Shown piece by piece: positions 6,624-16,583 of a stretch of DNA of 64,000 nt. Position numbers and translations under genes: made by a program. The notes under the pieces were generated by a model, which was not told the DNA's origin, did no database searches, and saw nothing but the letters and a program-made list of their open reading frames with translations. How positions within the stretch are numbered: the first letter of the stretch is position 1; each line of letters opens with the position of its first letter. This DNA comes from Mycoplasmatota bacterium (GTDB lineage: Bacteria > Bacillota_I > Bacilli_A > Haloplasmatales > Haloplasmataceae): contig CP074573.1 of NCBI GenBank assembly GCA_018394295.1, forward strand, positions 2,177,156-2,241,155, read 5' to 3'.

Positions 6624-6641
6624 GTAACAATGTTTTGTTAC
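6624..6641 (-). promoter_or_regulatory. Inverted repeat at the start of transcript P2
   Basis: GTAACAATGTTTTGTTAC, a 7-bp perfect inverted repeat with a 4-nt loop, begins about seven bases after the -10 box. It can be a repressor operator or a 5'-terminal mRNA hairpin. An identical copy lies at P1. Confidence 0.65.
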
Positions 6642-6647
6642 ACTTAT

Positions 6648-6676
6648 AGTATATCAGTTTTTTTTAAAAATACAAC
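6648..6676 (-). promoter_or_regulatory. Array promoter P2
   Basis: Minus strand GTTGTA, 17-bp spacer ending CTGA, TATACT. Nearly the same sequence as P1 and P3. It is the promoter closest to unit A. Confidence 0.65.
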
Positions 6677-6693
6677 TCTTTTTTTAATTTTTT

Positions 6694-6750
6694 TTAAATT
6701 ATTTTTAATATTATTTCCAAAATTGCACACCCGATATTCATTATATTCAT
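6694..6750 (-). CDS. Possible 18-aa hydrophobic peptide between P1 and P2
   Basis: ATG at 6750 opens MNIMNIGCAILEIILKII, a short hydrophobic and potentially membrane-active peptide, in the leader of the P1 transcript. The Shine-Dalgarno is poor, so this may be chance in AT-rich DNA. Confidence 0.2.
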   Translation of the reverse strand: MNIMNIGCAILEIILKII

Positions 6751-6791
6751 TTTTTATCAAAAGTTTCCAACTTTTTTTATTTTTTTCTAAC

Positions 6792-6809
6792 GTAACAATG
6801 TTTTGTTAC
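6792..6809 (-). promoter_or_regulatory. Inverted repeat at the start of transcript P1
   Basis: Same 18-bp GTAACAATGTTTTGTTAC as at P2, again placed just downstream of the -10 box. Confidence 0.65.
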
Positions 6810-6815
6810 AATTAT

Positions 6816-6844
6816 AGTATATCAGTTTTTATACAAAATGCAAC
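6816..6844 (-). promoter_or_regulatory. Array promoter P1 (outermost)
   Basis: Minus strand GTTGCA, 17-bp spacer ending CTGA, TATACT. The block from the -35 box to the inverted repeat is duplicated 168 bp downstream as P2. Confidence 0.65.
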
Positions 6845-6893
6845 TAAAACATTAAAAAAAATTAATTTTTTTTAAATTTTGATTAAATAACAT

Positions 6894-6921
6894 AAAAAAA
6901 AGACCCTATAAAGGTCTTTTT
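6894..6921 (-). terminator. Terminator of the CorC/HlyC-like gene
   Basis: AAAAAGACC pairs with GGTCTTTTT around a 7-nt loop. It overlaps the stop codon of the upstream gene and insulates the peptide array from it. Confidence 0.85.
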
Positions 6922-8344
6922 AATCATTATTCTCAGAATTCTTATCTCCATCTAATTCTGATCTTTTTATTTCTAAATGGATTTTCTTCATGCGTCTGTT
7001 ATGTAATTCTTTAACAGTAAACGTTAAAATTAATTCATAATACTCGTCAGCATCAATTGTAGTTACATCATGTTCAATTTTAATTAAAGATGTATACACA
7101 TATTGATCTCCAACAATAGGTATTTCCTCTAACTTTTCATATAGCCAACCACCAACACTATTATAATGGGTTTCTGGTGCTTTTCCGAACTCTAATTCCT
7201 CAAATAGATCTTCTAATGAAATTGATGCATTGACGATATAATTATTTTCATCTAACTTCTTAATTTCAAATTCTTCTTCATCATGTTCATCATATATTTC
7301 ACCTACAAGTTCCTCTAAGCAATCTTCCATTGTTACAAGTCCTGAGGTTCCTCCATACTCATCAGATACTATTGCTAAATGTTGCTTATTTCTTTGGAGT
7401 AATTCCATTAAGTCATCAACATGCATTGACTTAGGAACATATATAGGCTTTCGCATTAATTCTTTTACTTTAATTTGACTTTGATCCTTAATTGTGATTA
7501 AAGCTTCAAAGAAATTGCGTTGATATAAAATTCCAATAATATTATCTTTTGAGTCCATATAAACAGGCATACGTGAAAATTTTTCTTTTAAGAAACAATC
7601 TTTAATGAAATCTATTTCGTCATCACAATAGACACCTACCATATCAACACGTGGGGTCATAATATCATAAACTTTAGTTTCACTTAAATCTAAAACACTT
7701 CGAATCATTTCTTTTTCTTCTTCTTCTATTACGCCTTCTTCTTCCATGGTATCAATTATGACTTCAAGTTCATCTTCTGTAACAGAAGGTAAACTATTAT
7801 CCTTATTTTTTTCAAAGATATTTGATAATCCATTTTTTATCTTCATGATAATAAATACAAATGGATAAAATATACGAATAAAGATTAATAAAAGCCAACC
7901 AAAACGCACACAAAATTTTAATGAATTTTCTTTCGCATATGATTTTGGTAATATTTCTCCAAATATTAAGATAAATACGGTTGTAACCAATGTAGCTACA
8001 ATAGGACCTTTAGTTTTATCAAATACATCAATTGATAAAATGGTCACTAAAGATGCTGTTGCGATATTGACAATATTATTACCAATAAGAATCGCTGATA
8101 ATGTTTTATCAAAATGGTCTGCAACATATAGAGCTTTTTTAGCCCCTCTTTTTCCCTCATCAGTAGCATTTTTTAATCTAATAAGATTAACGCTTGAAAA
8201 AGCAGTTTCACTAGATGAAAAAAATGCTGATAATATCAATAGTAAAAATAGTAGTAAATAACTAATGATACTCTTAAAAGTAGATACATCTACTTGCCCT
8301 TGCATAAATAATAGTAAATAGCTAAAGACCGACGGGTCCTCCAC
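6920..8344 (-). CDS. CNNM/CorC (HlyC)-family membrane transporter
   Basis: 474 aa. It starts at GTG 8344, about ten bases after AAGGAGAG. Order: DUF21/CNNM membrane domain (about 30-180, opening LSAFFSSSETAFSSVNLIRL), two CBS domains (about 215-335; MTPRVDMVGV, then DEYGGTSGLVTMEDCLEELVG), and a C-terminal CorC_HlyC domain. CNNM/CorC proteins export or regulate Mg2+ (or Co2+) at the cell membrane, with CBS domains sensing nucleotides. The haemolysin name of the family is historical. The length is normal and the gene stands alone. Confidence 0.88.
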   Translation of the reverse strand: MEDPSVFSYLLLFMQGQVDVSTFKSIISYLLLFLLLILSAFFSSSETAFSSVNLIRLKNATDEGKRGAKKALYVADHFDKTLSAILIGNNIVNIATASLVTILSIDVFDKTKGPIVATLVTTVFILIFGEILPKSYAKENSLKFCVRFGWLLLIFIRIFYPFVFIIMKIKNGLSNIFEKNKDNSLPSVTEDELEVIIDTMEEEGVIEEEEKEMIRSVLDLSETKVYDIMTPRVDMVGVYCDDEIDFIKDCFLKEKFSRMPVYMDSKDNIIGILYQRNFFEALITIKDQSQIKVKELMRKPIYVPKSMHVDDLMELLQRNKQHLAIVSDEYGGTSGLVTMEDCLEELVGEIYDEHDEEEFEIKKLDENNYIVNASISLEDLFEELEFGKAPETHYNSVGGWLYEKLEEIPIVGDQYVYTSLIKIEHDVTTIDADEYYELILTFTVKELHNRRMKKIHLEIKRSELDGDKNSENND

Positions 8345-8462
8345 AATAACAACACTCTCCTTGAATTGTAAATTATAATTATTATATATTATATCAAATT
8401 AATTAAAATATGTAAATATAGTAAATATTTTACGCTAATTATTTTATTAAATTTTAATATTT

Positions 8463-11400
8463 TTAAACATCCATCTTAATAAATTGGTTTATTTCAAATA
8501 AATATAAATATGCCATAACATGTTTTTGGGGATAAATATGCTCCATCGCTTCTTTATAAACGCTAATTTGTGTTTCATACTGTTTTTTCAATCTATTAAT
8601 ATCTACCTTTGTATCATTTATACGGTCTGATTTAAAATCGATTAATATACAATCATCCTCAAACTCTACCAATAAATCCACAACCCCTTGAATCAATATG
8701 TCTACATCTTCCTTTAATTCAGGATAAACTTTATGACTGCTTACTAAAGTGGTAAAAGGCATTTCTTTATGGATTTTATCAGTTTCACCTATTTTTTCTA
8801 CAATCTCATTATGTAAGAAACGTTCAATCTTACTTAAATCAATTAACCCCAGTTGGTCTTCACTCATAATTTCTTTAGAAATCAATTGTGTTTTTAAATT
8901 ATTCAAATCTTCAGCAGTGTAAGTTTTATGATAATCAAGGTGTTGCATAAACATATGATAACTTGTACCTCTTAAAGTAGCGTTTGCTCGATTTATATCA
9001 ATAAATTTTGGTGTTTTCAACATGATATTATCTTGATGATTACTTAAGCTATTAACTCTTTTAATATCAGCTATGGTTTGTTTCGCAAAATGAATCGTTT
9101 TTTCAAAGTGAGGATAACAGTAATTTAGACGTTCACTAAAAGTATGCATATATTCCTTATAATCAATATCAAACGTACTAGAATGTTCTTTCATAACTTT
9201 ATCAACATCTAATGACGCTATTAATTTTACCTCACATTGTGGTATTTTTAACTTATTGAAATAAAATGTTTCCTCACTATTTAATAAAGTTTTAAATGAA
9301 GGATGTCTTGTCAAAGCTAACATAATTAAACTTAGATAATCCGTTTTTTGTCTTTCTTCACTTGGTAATACAATCTCATTAAGTGAAGAAATATGAATTA
9401 ACTTTTTCGCTTCTTTCTCGAAATCATCAACCGTTCCCACTAAAAACAATCGTTCTTTCGCTCTAGTTAAAGCAACATATAAAAGACGCAATTCCTCAGC
9501 TAACATTTGATGACGTAATTTATCTTTAATCAGACATTCATAGAGCGTTTCATATTTAACACGGTTCTCAATATCTAAATAACTAAAAGCAATTCCTAAA
9601 TCCTTTTCAAATAATACTTGCGATACTTCATCTTCTGTATTATATTTTTTACTTAAATTCGTGATAAAAACGATAGGAAATTCTAACCCCTTTGATTTAT
9701 GAATAGTCATAAAGCGAACTAAATCTTCATTTTCACTCACAGTTCTTGCTTGTGGTAAATCTTTATCATTTTCATTTAAAAAATTAATCAATTGAATAAA
9801 TTTAAACAAACTATTTGATGTTAGATGTTCATATTGCTTTGCTCGTTCAAATAATAAATCTAAATTTGATTGTCTTTGTTTACCACCTATTTGTCCTAAA
9901 ACAAAATCATAATAATTCGTTTCATGATATATCTTAAAAATCAGTTCAGATAATGGTTCATTCTTTACACTTTCTCGCCAATTTTGTAGTTGTTCAATAA
10001 AATTGGTTAATTTATCAATTAAACCCTCATCCTTACCTTTTTTAATATAATCTAATACTTTATCATAATAATAATCTGAATAACTATTTGTTTTAATCTT
10101 AATTAATTCTCTTTCATTAACTTGAAAGATAGGACTTCGTAATGTAGCGACTAATGGAATATCTTGTAATGGATTATCAATTGTTTTTAAAATTGAAGTC
10201 ACTGTTAAAACTTCTATTGAATTAAAGTAACCTGATAATTCTGCGGTTAAAAAAGGAATATTATAAGTCTTAAAGATATCATGATAAGTATCTTGGTCAC
10301 TCTTAGTTCGTGATAAGATTACAATATCTTTATATTTTACAGGTCGCAAATCTTTCATTTTGTTATCATATACTAATGTATTATTATCCATTAACTGTCT
10401 AATTTGCTGGGCAACATAACGGGCTTCAATTTCTCTTTTCTCAAGGATTTGATCTTTAGTTTCATTTATCTTCCTTTTTTCTAAAAGATGAAAAGAGATA
10501 AACGATGCATCTAATGTTTTCTTCAAATAATCCTTTTGACCAAATACTAAGCTAGCATCATCATAAGAAATTTCACCAACTTCTTCATCCATTAATTGAT
10601 GAAATAAGTAATTAATAAAATCAAGTATTTCCATTCGACTTCGATAATTTGCATTTAATTTAATTAATTCCCCATTTTGATGGATTTGATATTGTTTATA
10701 TCTTGTTTGAAATATCTCAGGTTCAGCTGAACGAAAACGATAAATAGATTGTTTTACATCCCCCACCATAAATAGATTATTACCTTTAGCGATTGCTTTC
10801 ATAATAGTTTCTTGCATTGAATTGGTATCTTGAAACTCATCAATTAATATTTCCTTAAATAAACTTTGATAATATTTAGTTGCTTCATTATCAAAATTAT
10901 TACTAGTTAATATTTTTAAAGTCATCTCCTCTAAATCACTAAAATCAACAAGATTTTTCTCTCTCTTTAACTGACTAAAACGTTCGTCAAATAAATCCAT
11001 TACATAAAATAATGCTTCAAGTACCAATTTATTTTCTTTTATAAATTTAACTTGACTCTTTTCCCTATAGAGAAAATATTTTTTTCCCAGTTTTTTCGTA
11101 ATAATCTCTTTCCCATTATTACGAAAGTTTTTAATAGCTTCTTTACTCATTTCATCAATCTCATCGCATTTTGAACGTAAAGTTGAAAATTTAACAGATT
11201 TTAAATAGAGAAATACTTGATCAAATGGGCCACTTAGACGTTGTCGTATAGTCTCTAAAATCTTAATGTCTTCTTGATATTGATCACCATAAGGATGATT
11301 AAATTGTTTTGCCAAGACACTTGCTTTTTTAAAATAGTTTTCTGCTTCATTTAATCTTTTATTAATCGATTTTATTACCAATGGGTAATAACCCCATGAA

Positions 11401-12014
11401 CTTAATGTTTCAGAGACCTGATATCTATTTAAAATTTCTTCCTTAAATTGTTCCTTAAATGGTAATGTTCGCATTTTAAAATATAAATCAGTAATTAAAC
11501 GCTTTAAAAAGTCATCATGTGTTTTAGGTGAAAAACGATTTACAAGTAGCATGAAATGTGCATCATTTTTTTCATAACTTTCTTCAAATAATTGTTCTAA
11601 TGCTTCTCTAGCAATCATAAATATTTCAACATCATCACTAATTTTATATATAGCGTCATAATCAATTAAATAAAAGAATTTTCTTAATACCTGATTACAA
11701 AACGAATGAAATGTTGATATATGCGCATTTGCAAGTTTAGGTAATTGTTTTCTTAAATGTATATTACTGTTATCTGCTAGTAATTCCTTCGTTATTGTAA
11801 CTCTTAGTTTCTGTTTTAATTCAAACGCTGCTGCTTCTGTAAAAGTGACAATTAATAATTCATCAATATTCCAATGTTCATTTTTAATTTTATTTAAAAT
11901 TCGTTCAATTAAAACAGTTGTTTTCCCACTTCCAGCACTAGCAGACACTAATAAATTAGTTTCACTTGTTTCGATTGCTTTCAATTGTTCTTTCGTAAAT
12001 TTCACACTACTCAT
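8463..12014 (-). CDS. addA: ATP-dependent helicase/nuclease subunit A
   Basis: 1183 aa UvrD-like helicase fused to a RecB-type nuclease. Visible: Walker A SASAGSGKT at 24-32, Walker B with DEFQDTN about one third in, TIHKSKGLEFPIVF, LRLLYVALTRAKERLFL, and the C-terminal nuclease motif ILIDFKSDRI. With AddB it resects double-strand breaks and loads RecA at Chi sites (the RecBCD role in Gram-positives). Its start overlaps the end of addB by 8 bp, so the subunits are translationally coupled. Confidence 0.95.
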   Translation of the reverse strand: MSSVKFTKEQLKAIETSETNLLVSASAGSGKTTVLIERILNKIKNEHWNIDELLIVTFTEAAAFELKQKLRVTITKELLADNSNIHLRKQLPKLANAHISTFHSFCNQVLRKFFYLIDYDAIYKISDDVEIFMIAREALEQLFEESYEKNDAHFMLLVNRFSPKTHDDFLKRLITDLYFKMRTLPFKEQFKEEILNRYQVSETLSSWGYYPLVIKSINKRLNEAENYFKKASVLAKQFNHPYGDQYQEDIKILETIRQRLSGPFDQVFLYLKSVKFSTLRSKCDEIDEMSKEAIKNFRNNGKEIITKKLGKKYFLYREKSQVKFIKENKLVLEALFYVMDLFDERFSQLKREKNLVDFSDLEEMTLKILTSNNFDNEATKYYQSLFKEILIDEFQDTNSMQETIMKAIAKGNNLFMVGDVKQSIYRFRSAEPEIFQTRYKQYQIHQNGELIKLNANYRSRMEILDFINYLFHQLMDEEVGEISYDDASLVFGQKDYLKKTLDASFISFHLLEKRKINETKDQILEKREIEARYVAQQIRQLMDNNTLVYDNKMKDLRPVKYKDIVILSRTKSDQDTYHDIFKTYNIPFLTAELSGYFNSIEVLTVTSILKTIDNPLQDIPLVATLRSPIFQVNERELIKIKTNSYSDYYYDKVLDYIKKGKDEGLIDKLTNFIEQLQNWRESVKNEPLSELIFKIYHETNYYDFVLGQIGGKQRQSNLDLLFERAKQYEHLTSNSLFKFIQLINFLNENDKDLPQARTVSENEDLVRFMTIHKSKGLEFPIVFITNLSKKYNTEDEVSQVLFEKDLGIAFSYLDIENRVKYETLYECLIKDKLRHQMLAEELRLLYVALTRAKERLFLVGTVDDFEKEAKKLIHISSLNEIVLPSEERQKTDYLSLIMLALTRHPSFKTLLNSEETFYFNKLKIPQCEVKLIASLDVDKVMKEHSSTFDIDYKEYMHTFSERLNYCYPHFEKTIHFAKQTIADIKRVNSLSNHQDNIMLKTPKFIDINRANATLRGTSYHMFMQHLDYHKTYTAEDLNNLKTQLISKEIMSEDQLGLIDLSKIERFLHNEIVEKIGETDKIHKEMPFTTLVSSHKVYPELKEDVDILIQGVVDLLVEFEDDCILIDFKSDRINDTKVDINRLKKQYETQISVYKEAMEHIYPQKHVMAYLYLFEINQFIKMDV

Positions 12015-15000
12015 TTATATCACTTCCAAACTCTTTCACAATTTTATCAATTACTTCAAAATTATCACCGACTTTAGTAATCTCTTTATATCTATTTTCT
12101 TTTAATTTAGCATCAAATTTACAAATCGAATGATATTCACAATATTTACAAGGTGTCATTTTCTGATACATCACAGGTTTAATATCCAATTTACCACTTG
12201 TCATTTCTTCCATCGATTGAATTATCGCTTGGTTAGAATAATGACTTAATGCATTGATTTCCTTTAAACCTAACACTTTCGATTGCGTTTTATGATAACC
12301 ATTTTTCGTGAAAGTTACCTTAACAATATCAGATTTACCATCACTAGATAATTTATCATCAAACAATGTTGATACTGATTTTTCACCTAAGGTATAACCA
12401 TTCATTTTATATTGTTCATGATGTTTTGATAAAATCTCAGAATCATTCATTTCTCTATCGGCTGTAATTTCAGAGTTTTGTATATGATAATATAACACAC
12501 CTGCTGGTTTTGCTTCTTTATTAAATAAAGCATAAGAGTTTTTTAGCACAACATCTAAGTAGGTAAACAATTGTAAACTTAAACGATGATAAATTTTCGT
12601 AAAATCGATATCGCGGTTCCCAGATTTATAATCAATAATTCTAATAAAATGGTCATCATCTAGATTTGAAACATCAATTCTATCAATATATCCTTTTAGT
12701 CGCATCTCAAAACCTGTAGAAAGTTTTTGTGGTTTTACGATTAATTTCTTAGCATCATGACTAAATTTTTCTTCAACAGCGAATAGTTTAAACTGGGAAT
12801 GTTTAGATTGATAACGCATGGTCTGTAGTGATTTTAATAATGATTGTTTAATTTTGTAAAGTAAATATTGATTTCCTTTATTATTCAAGAAATACTTCCG
12901 TTGCATCTTTAAAGAAAAGTCATCCATAGTTTGGTTGACAAAATTATTAATCTCATCAACAGATAACTCATGAAGCATTTTATTATGATTAATCAAGCGA
13001 ATGGCTACTTCTTTCATCGTTTCATGGTATAAATCACCAACATCCATTGGCTTAATTGTCTGGATATCTCTTTCTTTTAATTTTAGTCCCTTATCTAAAA
13101 AATAAGCATAAGGACAACTATTGAATTTTTCAACACTCGAAATACTTGCGGTAATGGTTTCACCATAGATTTCTTTAATATTTTCATGATTTAGTTTGGT
13201 GGGTTCATTTAGATAAGTAACCCCAAACAACTTACTTCTTAATGACTTATTATGTTTGTAATAGCCATATAATGCTTTCCAAATATCATGAACCTCATAA
13301 CCTTTTCTTAGTAAATTAATCGACTGTAAAATAAGCTTAGATGACATCGTTTTAGTTGTTATATAATTGATATTATCTTCATCACCACTTGGGAAATCAT
13401 ATATTGTTTCTACCTTTAATTTAGGAAAAAATTTCCTAACCTTTTCAATTATTTCTGAAGAATAAGCTTCTTTTTTATCATGACTGGATAAAGTATAAGA
13501 TAATATTAACTCATCACTTGCTGAACATAATACCGTATAAATAATAAAATATTCTTCTAAAAACACCGTTTCAACTGTTGGCATGAGTTCAATTTCTTCA
13601 TTCAATAAAAATTCTCGTTCTTCACTTGTAATTAATCCACTTTCAGTTTGGATTTTAGGAATTTCATTTTCATTTACTCCTAATACAATAGCCTTTTTAA
13701 CTCCAATAGATTTAGGATCATCAAAATGACCCATCATCTCAAATCGAGATCTTTTTAAAGTACCAACCATCACTTGATCTATAGCTGGGGGTACTATCGC
13801 AAACTTCATCCCTTTAAATCCTGTTCGCAAGATTTTTATAAATTCGTCGGTACTAACTTCATAATCACCACATACCTCAACTAATTCATCAAACAAATCC
13901 ATTAAGTTATTATAAACTTGTTTATGTTTCTTACTTTCATTTAAATCAACATCTTTATTATTTACCAGTCCATAAACTTTTTCATATAATTCTAGTTTCG
14001 TTTCAACATTTAATTCAACTAATAATTGATAAATAGCATCGACTTTTTCTTTAACACAATTAGCCTGCTTAAACTTTTCTTTAAAAGGCAACATGATATC
14101 ACTAATTTCATTTTTAGTTTCATTAATGATAACTTGTAATATTTCTTCTTTTTTGGTTTTTTCCCTATTTTTTTCACCTAATTTTTTATAAATATCAATA
14201 TCCCATGAAATCTTTTCCCAATCACTCCCCTTGATACCATGTGACAAGCAATAATTTTCTAATAAATCTATTCTGTTACGATAATCTGAAATCATACGAT
14301 AATAATTTTCTTTTGTTAATTTCACATCGTTATAAACTGTTGGAATAAAAATTTCTGTTTTAATAGCCCTAAAAATAGATTCATAACTAAAATTAGTTTT
14401 AATTACTTCAAGTGCAGCATCTATAAAATTAAGTAAAGAATGGTCTAACATTAATTTTTGATCATCTATAAAAACAGGAATATTATAAAGTGAGAAGATA
14501 TTATGAATCAATGGATAATAGACTTCTTGATTATTAATATATATCACATAATCATTATAAGTAGTCTTATTTTTTAGGATATCATTATAAATCAAACGGG
14601 CAACTGCATGTACCTCAGATGTTGGATTTTCTGTTTCAATCACACGAATTGAATGAACATCTTCCTGATAAGTGGCCTCTTGATTATAATTTTTTTCTAG
14701 GAAAGCTAATGGTTGATAGTTAAATCGCTTTAATGAATCATTAGATAAGTGATTAATATTTATTATTATGTTGTTATCAAGTGCGAAATTTTTAATTTTC
14801 ATAAACGTTCTGTATGGTAAATTAAATAAATGATCTGCGCTTGACATATCTTCAACTTCTGAGTTATCTAAAGTAAATAAAATAGTCAATAAAGAACTTG
14901 TTTTCATCATTTGAAAAATCGCATTTAATTCCACAGATGTAAAATTATGAAAGCCATCAATATAAATATCAGCATTTTTAATATAAGCAGATTCTTTTAT

Positions 15001-15561
15001 CTTTTCAGCTAATTCATTATAAAAATCTTCATTATCAATTAAATTCCTACCATAAATTTGATTTAACTCTGAAAAAATAATTGAAATATCATGTAATTTT
15101 TTTCGTAACGTTTCATCCATATCTTTATTTAAAATCAAACGTTCAATTATTTCAGGTGTTAATTGATAACTTTTAAATTCTTTTAATACATCATGCACTA
15201 ATTGAACAAAACTATAATTAGCACTTAATTTATTGTACAATAAAAAACGCTGTTTATTTTCTTCGATAATTTTTGTTATCATCATATGAACAGTAATATC
15301 ATTGATAAAGGTTTTATTAAGTCCTCCAACCTCCAAAAAAATTCTATAAGCTAGCCTTTTGAAACTAAATACTTGTAAACGACTATAAGTTTTACCTTTT
15401 ACTTTTTTCGCAATTTCATATTCAGCTTGAAAAGACATTTGTTCAGGTACAAATAACACGATATTCTTATTGTCACTATCATCATTTAAACGATTGATTA
15501 TTTCATTCATCATCATCGTTGTTTTTCCACTACCAGCTCTTCCAGTTAGAATCTTTAACAT
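12007..15561 (-). CDS. addB: ATP-dependent helicase/nuclease subunit B
   Basis: 1184 aa from the ATG at 15561, chosen over the GTG 12 bases upstream because GGGTG then serves as Shine-Dalgarno. Walker A GRAGSGKT lies at the N-terminus. The C-terminal nuclease has RIIDYKSGNRDIDF and the four Cys of the iron-sulfur staple: one in KFNSCPYAYF and three in TPCKYCEYHSICKF. Partner of AddA, whose gene follows directly. Confidence 0.95.
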   Translation of the reverse strand: MLKILTGRAGSGKTTMMMNEIINRLNDDSDNKNIVLFVPEQMSFQAEYEIAKKVKGKTYSRLQVFSFKRLAYRIFLEVGGLNKTFINDITVHMMITKIIEENKQRFLLYNKLSANYSFVQLVHDVLKEFKSYQLTPEIIERLILNKDMDETLRKKLHDISIIFSELNQIYGRNLIDNEDFYNELAEKIKESAYIKNADIYIDGFHNFTSVELNAIFQMMKTSSLLTILFTLDNSEVEDMSSADHLFNLPYRTFMKIKNFALDNNIIININHLSNDSLKRFNYQPLAFLEKNYNQEATYQEDVHSIRVIETENPTSEVHAVARLIYNDILKNKTTYNDYVIYINNQEVYYPLIHNIFSLYNIPVFIDDQKLMLDHSLLNFIDAALEVIKTNFSYESIFRAIKTEIFIPTVYNDVKLTKENYYRMISDYRNRIDLLENYCLSHGIKGSDWEKISWDIDIYKKLGEKNREKTKKEEILQVIINETKNEISDIMLPFKEKFKQANCVKEKVDAIYQLLVELNVETKLELYEKVYGLVNNKDVDLNESKKHKQVYNNLMDLFDELVEVCGDYEVSTDEFIKILRTGFKGMKFAIVPPAIDQVMVGTLKRSRFEMMGHFDDPKSIGVKKAIVLGVNENEIPKIQTESGLITSEEREFLLNEEIELMPTVETVFLEEYFIIYTVLCSASDELILSYTLSSHDKKEAYSSEIIEKVRKFFPKLKVETIYDFPSGDEDNINYITTKTMSSKLILQSINLLRKGYEVHDIWKALYGYYKHNKSLRSKLFGVTYLNEPTKLNHENIKEIYGETITASISSVEKFNSCPYAYFLDKGLKLKERDIQTIKPMDVGDLYHETMKEVAIRLINHNKMLHELSVDEINNFVNQTMDDFSLKMQRKYFLNNKGNQYLLYKIKQSLLKSLQTMRYQSKHSQFKLFAVEEKFSHDAKKLIVKPQKLSTGFEMRLKGYIDRIDVSNLDDDHFIRIIDYKSGNRDIDFTKIYHRLSLQLFTYLDVVLKNSYALFNKEAKPAGVLYYHIQNSEITADREMNDSEILSKHHEQYKMNGYTLGEKSVSTLFDDKLSSDGKSDIVKVTFTKNGYHKTQSKVLGLKEINALSHYSNQAIIQSMEEMTSGKLDIKPVMYQKMTPCKYCEYHSICKFDAKLKENRYKEITKVGDNFEVIDKIVKEFGSDINE

Positions 15562-15716
15562 AAAATCACCCACTAAATCTTTTTACTCCATTATATCATT
15601 TTTTAATACAAATTACTTGTAAGAATAAGAATAGATTACACAAAATTTATTAAGTATTCCTCATACAATATGATATAATATGAAATATAACTAAATAAAT
15701 AAGGGGATGTGAGAAT

Positions 15717-16060
15717 TTGAAAAGAATATTAGTAATCATTGGATTTTTGTTTTTAATGTCAGATGTTCTCGTCTGAATTATAAAAAAACCGATATGAAAA
15801 TCGGTCAATTCGTTGTTTATCGTAGTTATTATAATAGCCAAAATCACATATGCAAGCTAGCTTCTACAGAATTGATTACCGAAGATGATACACACACCTA
15901 TTATTTAACCTATACTGGATGTGATTTAGAATTAGGGTACTATATAAAAGAGGATAATAAATTTATCAAACTATCTGAAGCATTTGAAAAAAATCTAATC
16001 ACATTTGATGAGATAAATTCACTAGAGATTTTATACAAACAAGAAAAACAATCTGATTAG
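15717..16060 (+). pseudogene. Small lipoprotein gene broken by a 1-nt deletion
   Basis: TTG at 15717 opens MKRILVIIGFLFLMS, a lipoprotein signal, then the frame stops at TGA 15774-15776. In the +1-shifted frame the next residues are C-S-R-L-N-Y-K-K-T-D-M-K-I-G, continuing to 16060. Restoring one base would recreate the lipobox L-M-S-G-C and give a lipoprotein of about 114 aa. An internal ATG at 15794 could still give 88 aa without an export signal. Family not recognised. Either a recent mutation or a sequencing error. Confidence 0.65.
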
Positions 16061-16106
16061 TGAATATATTTTTAATATAATCAGAATAAATTGAAAAGGA
16101 GAAGCA

Positions 16107-16550
16107 ATGGAATTAAAATCATATAACGTTCAAGAAATCGATGCGTATGTAGCTCTATTTTTAAAAGTATTTGAAAAAGAACCTTGGAATGATAAGTGGC
16201 CTTCTTTTGAAAGAGCTAAATCATACTTAACTGACTTATCTCAAACACCAGGATTTAGAGGTTTTGTAGCAACTAAAAATTCTACTATTGTCAGTATTTG
16301 TTTTGGTTATATTATGAAATGGTGGCAAGGTGATGAATATTTCGTCAAGGAATTTTTTGTAGATGATACGATGCAAAATCAAGGGATTGGAAGTATATTA
16401 TATGATTATATGGTACAAAACTTACAAAAAGAAAAAGTGAGAACAATTACTTTACTTACAGAAAAAAGTATACCAGCATTTCAATTTTATCAAAAAAAAG
16501 GATTAACTCTTAGTGAAGATACCGTATTTCTATATCAAAATATTTCATAA
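16107..16550 (+). CDS. GNAT-family N-acetyltransferase
   Basis: 147 aa, preceded by AAAAGGAGAAGC. The acetyl-CoA binding motif A is visible as FFVDDTMQNQGIGSILYDYM (QxxGIG), followed by ITLLTEKSIPAFQFYQKKGL, typical of GNAT folds. The substrate cannot be told from the sequence. It may be co-transcribed with the broken lipoprotein gene 46 bp upstream. Confidence 0.85.
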   Translation: MELKSYNVQEIDAYVALFLKVFEKEPWNDKWPSFERAKSYLTDLSQTPGFRGFVATKNSTIVSICFGYIMKWWQGDEYFVKEFFVDDTMQNQGIGSILYDYMVQNLQKEKVRTITLLTEKSIPAFQFYQKKGLTLSEDTVFLYQNIS

Positions 16551-16582
16551 AAAAAGACTTGCCAGATGGCAAGTCCTATTTT
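16551..16582. terminator. Terminator between GNAT gene and sugar ATPase gene
   Basis: GACTTGCC pairs with GGCAAGTC around AGAT. The U run is strongest on the minus strand, so it mainly ends the ATPase transcript, but it lies just after the GNAT stop too. Confidence 0.85.
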
Positions 16583-16583
16583 A

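Noticed and set aside
6630-6875. Plus-strand open frame of 81 codons over the array promoters
   Set aside because: Low-complexity Phe/Leu/Ile composition opposite A-rich promoter DNA, no Shine-Dalgarno; the minus-strand promoters explain the region.
15650-15847. 65-codon minus-strand frame opposite the lipoprotein gene
   Set aside because: It lies antisense to the broken lipoprotein reading frame and has no Shine-Dalgarno.
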